Positions 6,653-12,393 of a stretch of 12,393 nucleotides of DNA are shown here, in pieces; positions within the stretch are counted from its first letter, which is position 1; the number at the start of each line of letters is the position of its first letter. The position numbers and the translations under genes are program-made. The notes under the pieces are model-generated. The model did no database searches. It worked only from the letters and a program-made list of their open reading frames with translations, and was not told where the DNA came from. This stretch comes from Bacteroidales bacterium (GTDB taxonomy: Bacteria > Bacteroidota > Bacteroidia > Bacteroidales > P3), in assembly GCA_900769785.1 (NCBI GenBank), contig CAAGHV010000071.1, forward strand, positions 1-12,393, given 5' to 3'.

Positions 6653-6710
6653 CAAATACTCCGACAATTGGGGTTTATAATACATATAATTATACATCAG
6701 GAATATACAG

Positions 6711-9173
6711 ATGAAAGATTACATACAGCATTTTGAAGAAAAAATTGGTTTTGGTCAGATACGCGATATGGTTGCGCAGGAATGTGTCAATGCAATGGCA
6801 CTTAGATTTGTGGAACAGATGTGTTTTTCGACTGATTATGATGAGGTGGTATGTAATCTGCAACAAACCGACGAGTTTAGACAAATACTGTTGATGGAGA
6901 ATAGTTTCCCCTCGCAAGATTTTTTTGACCTTAGTCCCGAACTTTCGCGTTTGCGTACCATTGGCACTACTATTGATCTGCAAGCTCTGTTTGATTTGAA
7001 ATGCTCGCTTAGAACTGTATTTGACTGTGTTCGGTTTTTTGCCGATGCCGAAGAAGGTATGTATCCACGTTTGCGTCTTTTGATCGAAAAGGTTGAATTG
7101 GACCCTTGGGTGCTGAAGGAGTGCAATACTATAATAGACGATAAGGGTAATATATATGACACTGCTTCGGAACTGTTAGCCGATATACGCCGTCAGCAAC
7201 GTCGTAAGCAGAACGATATAGACCGCATGATAAGCAGGACCTTGACTCATGCCAAGCAAGAGGGCTGGGCGCCCGATAATGCCGAGGTAACGATACGCAA
7301 TGGCCGTGCAGTGATACCGATGCTAGATACTCATCGAAGAAAAATAAAGGGCTTGATTATTGATGAATCGGCCACACGTCAAACCGCATATTTAGAGCCA
7401 TCGGAAGTGGTGGAACTAAACAATGATTTGCGTGAATTGGAGTTTGCCGAAAGGCGTGAGATAGAGCGTATCCTACATCAGTTTACTGACAATATTCGGC
7501 CAATGTTGCCACAGTTGCTTACCGCATATTGGGTGTTGGGTAAGATAGACTTTATAAGGGCCAAAGCACGCTTTGCACTTAGGGTGAATGCCGGTATGCC
7601 AATAGTTGATAATAGTCAAAAGTTGTATTGGTTTGATGCCCGCCACCCACTATTGTATCTCAACCTTAGCAAGCAGCACAAGGAGGTAGTACCATTCAAT
7701 ATAGAGCTTAATGACCAACAGCGCATGGTAATAATATCGGGTCCCAACTCAGGAGGTAAATCGGTATGCCTCAAGGCTATAGGATTGCTGCAATATATGT
7801 TACAGGTTGGTATGCTTGTTCCTGTCAAGGAAACGTCGGAGTTTGGAATATTTAATCGATTGTTTATCGATATTGGTGATCAACAGTCTATTGAGAACGA
7901 TTTGAGTACCTACAGTTCTCATCTTATGAATATGAAAACCCTGTTGGAGATAGCCGATAGCAAAACGCTATTTCTTCTTGATGAGCTTGGTGCCGGAACT
8001 GAGCCACGTATAGGTGGTGCCATTGCCGAAGCAGTGCTAGAGTGGTTATACAAACGTAGCTCTTTCGGCGTTATAACCACACATTATTCCAACCTTAAAC
8101 TTATGGCCGACAAGTATCCTTGCATAGCCAATGCAGCCATGCTGTTTGATACCGAAAAGATGAAACCATTATACAAACTTGTGGTGAAACACCCGGGTAG
8201 TTCATTTGCCTTTGAGATAGCCAAAAATATTGGCCTGCCCGACGAAATTCTGCTAGCAGCCGAAAAGAAGATAGGCTCCGAGATGCTCAACTTCGAACAG
8301 CAACTGCAGCAGATAGAGGTGGATAAACAGGAACTGGAAAAGAAACGTACCGAGCTGGAAGTGGCCGATACATTCCTATCGGAAATGATAGAGAAATATA
8401 CCAAGCTTAACAACAGCCTTGAGCTGAAAAAGCACGAAATATTATCGGCAGCACGCCAAAGTGCAAAACAAATAATAGCCGATGCCAACAAAAAGATAGA
8501 ACATACAATAGCTGAGATAAAAACGGCTCAGGCCAAAAAGGAAGAAACGCAGGCAGCACGTCGCAATCTGCAACAGGAGGTTGTGAAGATAGAAGCCGAG
8601 CAAAAAACATGTGATGAGAAGGTAGCCAAAATAAAAAAAACAAACAAACACAATGATGCTGCCAACCACACCAATGTCGATAGCGATATGATTGATGACA
8701 GCCCTATATTAATTGGCGATATAGTGAAGATTGATGACCAAGATACATACGGGCAGGTTGTAGAGATTAAAGGGAAAAAGGCTATAATAGAAAGTAATAG
8801 CATACGTATGTCTATACCCATTGGCAGGATTGCCAAAACAAAGAAAAAAACACTGCCGGCAACAAAGTCTAAGGATACCGGCAATAGCTATCAATCGATA
8901 TACAACGACCTTAATGCCAAGCGAGCTGCTTTTTCGCCCACATTAGATTTGAGGGGTAAGCGTGGCGACGAAGCAATGCAACTGTTGGAACATTTTATTG
9001 ACGAGGCAATGTTGCTGAGTGAAAAAGAGGTAAGGGTGCTACATGGTACCGGATATGGTGTACTGAAAGAAATGGTGCGAAGCCATCTGCGCAACCATAG
9101 GGAAGTAAAACGTTTTCACCCCGAAGTGCTCGAACTTGGTGGCGAAGGTATAACGGTGGTAGAACTGAAATAA
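6711..9173 (+). CDS. mutS2: Endonuclease MutS2
   Basis: The 820-residue protein has the full MutS2 layout. The N-terminal helical core/lever region spans about 1-320. The ATPase has Walker A GPNSGGKS (344-351), a signature around LSTYSSHL (398-405), Walker B LFLLDE (420-425) followed by LGAGTEP, and TTHYS (456-460). A long charged coiled coil runs about 515-645, then a small KOW-like beta segment (668-708), and a C-terminal Smr nuclease domain with LDLRG (745-749) and HGTGYG (778-783). All key residues are present. There is no mismatch-binding domain. In other bacteria the family acts in suppressing or resolving homologous recombination intermediates and in splitting collided ribosomes; which role dominates here is unknown. 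It is cytosolic, transcribed alone, with 537 residues' worth of AT-rich gap on neither side explained by coding. Length is normal for the family. Confidence 0.95.
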   Translation: MKDYIQHFEEKIGFGQIRDMVAQECVNAMALRFVEQMCFSTDYDEVVCNLQQTDEFRQILLMENSFPSQDFFDLSPELSRLRTIGTTIDLQALFDLKCSLRTVFDCVRFFADAEEGMYPRLRLLIEKVELDPWVLKECNTIIDDKGNIYDTASELLADIRRQQRRKQNDIDRMISRTLTHAKQEGWAPDNAEVTIRNGRAVIPMLDTHRRKIKGLIIDESATRQTAYLEPSEVVELNNDLRELEFAERREIERILHQFTDNIRPMLPQLLTAYWVLGKIDFIRAKARFALRVNAGMPIVDNSQKLYWFDARHPLLYLNLSKQHKEVVPFNIELNDQQRMVIISGPNSGGKSVCLKAIGLLQYMLQVGMLVPVKETSEFGIFNRLFIDIGDQQSIENDLSTYSSHLMNMKTLLEIADSKTLFLLDELGAGTEPRIGGAIAEAVLEWLYKRSSFGVITTHYSNLKLMADKYPCIANAAMLFDTEKMKPLYKLVVKHPGSSFAFEIAKNIGLPDEILLAAEKKIGSEMLNFEQQLQQIEVDKQELEKKRTELEVADTFLSEMIEKYTKLNNSLELKKHEILSAARQSAKQIIADANKKIEHTIAEIKTAQAKKEETQAARRNLQQEVVKIEAEQKTCDEKVAKIKKTNKHNDAANHTNVDSDMIDDSPILIGDIVKIDDQDTYGQVVEIKGKKAIIESNSIRMSIPIGRIAKTKKKTLPATKSKDTGNSYQSIYNDLNAKRAAFSPTLDLRGKRGDEAMQLLEHFIDEAMLLSEKEVRVLHGTGYGVLKEMVRSHLRNHREVKRFHPEVLELGGEGITVVELK

Positions 9174-9432
9174 TGAGATAAATATTAGCGAAAAAAATAT
9201 TGCAAAAGTATGGGTAAATTTAAGAAATCATTAAGGTATTTTAATATTTAGAATGGCCAAAATACCTGTATTGTGTCAGAAAATACTATTTGCTATTATT
9301 TGAAAATGAGCGATATATTGTTTCGGGTAAATTATTTGATTGTAATTATTTTGTTTTTATACGAAATATTATTACCTTTGCAAAATCAAATGATATACGT
9401 TTAACATAGAAAAAAGAAATATATTAGGTTAT
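9174..9432. other. 259-base gap between MutS2 and the YitT gene
   Basis: It holds no coding frame. A weak 9-bp stem (AGGTATTTT at 9234-9242 with AAAATACCT at 9259-9267, 16-base loop) may be the end of the MutS2 transcript, without a T-run. The right part contains the promoter described separately. Confidence 0.4.
9350..9380 (+). promoter_or_regulatory. Bacteroidetes-type promoter of the YitT-family gene
   Basis: TTTG at 9350-9353 is followed after 19 bases by TACCTTTG at 9373-9380. The ATG at 9433 lies 52 bases beyond. Confidence 0.65.
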
Positions 9433-10434
9433 ATGGAACAACAACAAAACAAGGTAAAAGCATGGTTTAGCCAGTTAGTTGACCCAAACGAAAAAATATT
9501 CTCCAAACAATGGTTCAAGTCGTATGCACTTATAGTGTTTGGTACTTTGTTGTTCGTTATAGCCGACGTTATATTTGCAATGCCATATCACTTGGCACCA
9601 GGTGGTGTATATGGTTTGGCTAATGTGCTTACAGCCCTTACAGGAACACCGCTTACAATATTCCTTATATCAATGGAAGTGCCATTGCTTATAATAGGAA
9701 GTATAATATTGGGGCCTAAATTTGGAGTAAAAACAATAGTATCCATAGTGTTGGGTTGGGTATTTACACATTTTATAGAAACCTATTGGGGATACGAGCC
9801 TCTTATACATGTAGGTGAATTCCTTACTGCCATGCAGAATATGCCACTAGATGCATTGCAGATAACTAACGAAGTACGTTATTTTATACCCGATTATTTG
9901 TTGAATACATTGGTGGCAGGTTTGTTATACGGTATAGGAATAGGTATGATATTCAAATCGGGAGCTACTTCGGGAGGTAGCGATATTATTTCGATGATTA
10001 TCAATAAATATAGCGGTATATCACTAGGAACATTGGTAATAATAGTTGACTCTTGTATTGCACTTTCTACCTTATTTATTACACCTGATTTGCGTTTGCC
10101 GGCATATTCGGTATTGCTAATCTTTATCGAAGGTAAAATAATAGATATAGTGGTAGATGGTTTCAAAACGTATAAGACCGTTCTTATTGTTACAGAGAAT
10201 GTGGAAGAGGTGCGTTTAGCTATCCTAAACGATCTTAATCGTGGCGGTACTTGCTTCGACGCCAAAGGTTTGTACAAAGGAGAGGAACGCAAAATGATAT
10301 ACACAACGATTTCGAAACGTGAGTTTGTTCAATTCAAAAAAGCAATCTACAAACTCGATCCTAATGCATTTATCAATGTTATGGATAGTAGTGAGGTATT
10401 AGGCAAAGGTTTCAAATCTATTACAGTAGCATAG
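9433..10434 (+). CDS. YitT-family integral membrane protein (DUF161 + DUF2179)
   Basis: The 333-residue protein has about six or seven membrane segments (roughly 30-50, 75-95, 100-117, 153-172, 195-218 and 222-240, plus a shorter one near 55-72). A soluble C-terminal domain of about 85 residues follows. The first helices carry the family phrase MPYHLAPGGVYGLANVL, and GATSGGSDI (177-185) is the second conserved family motif. The tail, with VLIVTENVEEV, GGTCFDAKGLYKG and IYTTISKREF, matches DUF2179, a PII-like ferredoxin-fold domain suggestive of a regulatory ligand site. The transport substrate of the family is not established. A loop of about 35 residues (118-152) between membrane segments makes it somewhat longer than many homologues. 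It is monocistronic: own promoter before it, strong terminator after it. Confidence 0.9.
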   Translation: MEQQQNKVKAWFSQLVDPNEKIFSKQWFKSYALIVFGTLLFVIADVIFAMPYHLAPGGVYGLANVLTALTGTPLTIFLISMEVPLLIIGSIILGPKFGVKTIVSIVLGWVFTHFIETYWGYEPLIHVGEFLTAMQNMPLDALQITNEVRYFIPDYLLNTLVAGLLYGIGIGMIFKSGATSGGSDIISMIINKYSGISLGTLVIIVDSCIALSTLFITPDLRLPAYSVLLIFIEGKIIDIVVDGFKTYKTVLIVTENVEEVRLAILNDLNRGGTCFDAKGLYKGEERKMIYTTISKREFVQFKKAIYKLDPNAFINVMDSSEVLGKGFKSITVA

Positions 10435-10471
10435 TTTACATGTTATTTGAATAATTGAGTTTTTATTGAGA

Positions 10472-10502
10472 GAGGCTTCCCATAAGGAAGCCTTCTTTTT
10501 TT
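10472..10502 (+). terminator. Intrinsic terminator after the YitT-family gene
   Basis: GAGGCTTCC (10472-10480) pairs with GGAAGCCTT (10486-10494) around a CATAA loop, 9 pairs including one G.T, and is followed by C and seven T (10496-10502). This is the clearest Rho-independent terminator in the window and lies 37 bases after the stop codon. Confidence 0.88.
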
Positions 10503-10721
10503 GCTATGATTCGGAACTATTAAACAAATATTATTCTGACAATTGATACTATATTTTCAATTGATTGTTTTTAATAATTGATGGAATTATACACATGTCC
10601 TCCAATGAGCTATATATAAGTGTGAAACATTTTTGTAGTACATAAAAAATGGTTACTCAATAGTTAGTACATACTCAGTTATACAGCAACTTTCCGTTGT
10701 TGGCTAAAAAGATATTTTGCC
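10503..10721. other. AT-rich gap before the asparaginase promoter
   Basis: No gene or strong structure is visible. CAATTGAT occurs twice (10539-10546 and 10558-10565), echoing the CAATTG motifs of the 5931-6710 region. The rest is featureless AT-rich sequence. Confidence 0.4.
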
Positions 10722-10753
10722 TTTGGATAATTGAATAAAAATTAGTATTTTTG
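10722..10753 (+). promoter_or_regulatory. Bacteroidetes-type promoter of the asparaginase unit
   Basis: TTTG at 10722-10725 is followed after exactly 20 bases by TATTTTTG at 10746-10753, a full match to TTTG / TAnnTTTG. The 73-base leader to the ATG at 10827 is AT-rich. Confidence 0.72.
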
Positions 10754-10826
10754 CAAAGAATTTCGAGATATAAAAAGAATAAGAAAATATATCGTACGTA
10801 CTCATTGTAAACAATATAGTATTCAA

Positions 10827-11837
10827 ATGAAGAATGCAGTATTAATAATATATACAGGCGGAACCATAGGAATGGTTCAAGATGAAAAGGGAACGCTACA
10901 CCCCTTTGAGATGAACCGAATATATGATGCACTACCACTGCTCAAACATGCCGCATATCAGATAGATTCGTGTCAATTGGATCCCATTATAGATTCGTCG
11001 AATATGAAACCCGAAGTGTGGGCGAAAATTGCTCAAGTAATAGAGAAGGAATACGACAATTATGATGGTTTTTTGGTGCTCCATGGTACTGATACTATGG
11101 CTTATACAGCATCGGCTCTTAGCTTTGCTTTCGAAAATTTGGGTAAGCCAATAGTACTTACAGGTTCGCAACTACCATTGGGAATGCTACGTTCTGATGG
11201 GCGCGAAAACATTATATGTGCACTAGAAATAGCATCGGCTCAAAAAATGTTGATACCCGAAGTATGTATATTCTTCGAAAATAAATTATACAGAGGTAAT
11301 AGAAGTACCAAGGTAAGTGCACAGAACTTCAATGCGTTTTCGTCGTTTAACTACCCATCATTGGCAGTGGCCGGTATTGATATTTATTATAAAACCGACC
11401 TCATTGCTGCAATTCCCAACAAGCCAATGAGGGTGTATAAGCAATTTGATGAAAATATAGCTATCCTACATCTATTTCCCGGTATAACACAACAGGTTGT
11501 GCATTCGGTATTATCGATAGAAGGGCTTAAGGCTGTAATAATATCCACATATGGTTCGGGCAATGCACCTACCGAAGAGTGGTTCCTAAAGGAATTGGAA
11601 AATGCTGTGGCAAAGGGTATAATAGTATATGATGTAACACAGTGTAAGTCGGGCTCGGTAAACATTGGCCGCTATGCTACAAGTTCGGATTTGGGACGTA
11701 TAGGAGTAGTGAGTGGATATGATATTACTGTAGAAGCTGCCGTAACAAAACTAATGTTCCTTTTAGGCAACTACAAAGATAAAACTACTATAACCAATTT
11801 GTTGACACAATCGCTAAGGGGCGAAATAACATTATAA
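10827..11837 (+). CDS. ansA: L-asparaginase, cytoplasmic type I
   Basis: The 336-residue protein carries both asparaginase signatures: YTGGTIG with the first catalytic threonine at residue 13, and LHGTDTMAYT (85-94) with Thr88 and Asp89. The catalytic lysine is in RGNRSTK (Lys162). TGSQLPLG and RSDGRENI complete the family pattern. It hydrolyses L-asparagine to aspartate and ammonia. There is no signal peptide, and length and motifs fit the cytoplasmic type I enzyme rather than the periplasmic type II. All catalytic residues are intact. The gene has its own promoter and is followed after 3 bases by the heptose kinase gene, so the two are probably co-transcribed despite having no obvious metabolic link. 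Confidence 0.93.
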   Translation: MKNAVLIIYTGGTIGMVQDEKGTLHPFEMNRIYDALPLLKHAAYQIDSCQLDPIIDSSNMKPEVWAKIAQVIEKEYDNYDGFLVLHGTDTMAYTASALSFAFENLGKPIVLTGSQLPLGMLRSDGRENIICALEIASAQKMLIPEVCIFFENKLYRGNRSTKVSAQNFNAFSSFNYPSLAVAGIDIYYKTDLIAAIPNKPMRVYKQFDENIAILHLFPGITQQVVHSVLSIEGLKAVIISTYGSGNAPTEEWFLKELENAVAKGIIVYDVTQCKSGSVNIGRYATSSDLGRIGVVSGYDITVEAAVTKLMFLLGNYKDKTTITNLLTQSLRGEITL

Positions 11838-11840
11838 GTA

Positions 11841-12393
11841 ATGACAGATTTTGAGAAATTGACTGCCGGAGTAGCAGAGCAGACTATACTTATTGTGGGT
11901 GATGTGATGATTGATTCCTATCTGTGGGGTAATGTCGATAGAATATCACCTGAGGCACCTGTGCCTATAGTGGCTGTCAATAGAAGGGAAAACCGCTTGG
12001 GTGGTGCAGCCAACGTGGCTTTGAACATTCAGGCTATGGGCGCCAAACCTATAATGTGTACAGTGTTGGGAAATGACGAAAAGGCAAATGAATTTATCAC
12101 CTTGATGGAGAGCGCCAATATGGATACACAAGGAATAATAAAGTCTGACGATAGGGTTACGACTGTAAAGTTCCGAATATTGGGTAACAATGTCCAGTTA
12201 CTGCGTGTAGATGAGGAGATAACAACACCATTGGTATCCCAAGATGAAGAACGCTTGGTAGAACGAGTTAGCAATATTTTGGCAACAACAAAGATTGATG
12301 CAATTATATTTCAAGATTATGACAAGGGTAATATAACTCCGAAAGTGATAGCCCAAATAACCACTATGGCCAAGGAAAAGAATATTCCCACAA
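11841..12393 (+). CDS. D-glycero-beta-D-manno-heptose-7-phosphate kinase, N-terminal part (truncated by window edge)
   Basis: An ATG at 11841, three bases after the asparaginase stop, opens a frame of 184 codons that continues past the right edge. The translation shows GDVMIDSYLWG (20-30) and RISPEAPVPIV (34-44), then RLGGAANVALN (52-62) and QLLRVDEE. These are the substrate-binding and N-terminal hallmarks of the PfkB-family heptose kinase HldE domain 1 / RfaE1 / HldA. This enzyme phosphorylates heptose 7-phosphate at C1 in the ADP-heptose branch that feeds lipopolysaccharide core synthesis. The ATP-binding C-terminal signature, and any fused adenylyltransferase domain, lie outside the window, so it cannot be decided whether this is the bifunctional hldE or a kinase-only hldA/rfaE1. 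Confidence 0.9.
   Translation, partial: MTDFEKLTAGVAEQTILIVGDVMIDSYLWGNVDRISPEAPVPIVAVNRRENRLGGAANVALNIQAMGAKPIMCTVLGNDEKANEFITLMESANMDTQGIIKSDDRVTTVKFRILGNNVQLLRVDEEITTPLVSQDEERLVERVSNILATTKIDAIIFQDYDKGNITPKVIAQITTMAKEKNIPT

Larger units (their letters stand above)
5931..6710. other. 780-base gene-free region with several hairpins
   Basis: No credible coding frame was found on either strand; the longest (5947-6150, minus) runs through two inverted repeats and has no recognisable content. The region is AT-rich and contains the structures listed separately at 5997-6036, 6104-6122, 6129-6185 and 6451-6478. It also holds a dispersed element, AAACAATTGA followed by a variable TRCCAT-like end, at 6022-6039 and 6567-6584 (15 of 18 bases identical). 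The right end holds the -7 element of the MutS2 gene. Confidence 0.6.

Noticed and set aside
8084..8884. Overlapping minus-strand frames of 75-135 codons opposite MutS2
   Set aside because: They lie opposite the coiled-coil and Smr coding region, are rich in Ser/Phe/Cys as expected of antisense translation, and overlap one another.
9234..9267. Intrinsic terminator for MutS2
   Set aside because: The 9-bp stem is AT-rich with a 16-base loop and no T-run follows; kept only as a weak structure.
10675..10938. Minus-strand 87-residue frame across the asparaginase promoter
   Set aside because: It covers the promoter and start of a well-supported + gene and its translation is low-complexity Phe/Tyr/Leu-rich, typical of antisense AT-rich DNA.

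Overview
The window reads as chromosomal DNA of a member of the Bacteroidetes, probably an anaerobic amino-acid-using lineage. Three things support this. The first gene ends in a type IX secretion (T9SS) type A sorting domain. Three of the main transcription units (kamB, the 497-residue secreted protein, asparaginase) are preceded by the Bacteroidetes promoter pair, TTG/TTTG about 20 bases upstream of TAnnTTTG, and the YitT gene has the same pair at 19 bases. The gene families present (MutS2, YitT/DUF2179, cytoplasmic type I asparaginase, heptose kinase) are common there.

Layout. Positions 2-298 (+) hold the C-terminal end of a T9SS cargo protein. A long hairpin at 321-370 separates it from a convergent minus-strand group occupying 422-4008. 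Read in transcription order (right to left), that group is kamB-like P-loop protein (4008-2992), kamC-like MutS-family ATPase (2939-1509) and an exported metallo-beta-lactamase-fold hydrolase (1468-422). The first two resemble the pair annotated in lysine-fermenting bacteria as the reactivase of the B12-dependent lysine 5,6-aminomutase. The mutase genes kamD/kamE are not in the window. The divergent intergenic region 4064-4436 carries a G-rich patch and a degenerate array with a period of about 22 bp.

From 4437 everything is on the + strand. There is a secreted protein of unknown function (4437-5930) and then a 780-base gene-free stretch containing three strong hairpins and a 19-base palindrome. 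MutS2 follows (6711-9173), then a YitT-family membrane protein (9433-10434) with a classic intrinsic terminator. The last unit is asparaginase (10827-11837) followed after 3 bases by a heptose-7-phosphate kinase gene that runs off the right edge.

Most genes are housekeeping or metabolic and independently promoted. Two units look like true operons: kamB-kamC-MBL, and ansA-hldE/rfaE1. The less explained parts are the two structured intergenic regions (4064-4360 and 5997-6480), the secreted 497-residue protein, and the kamBC pair standing apart from its expected enzyme. No mobile element, CRISPR array, tRNA or rRNA was seen.
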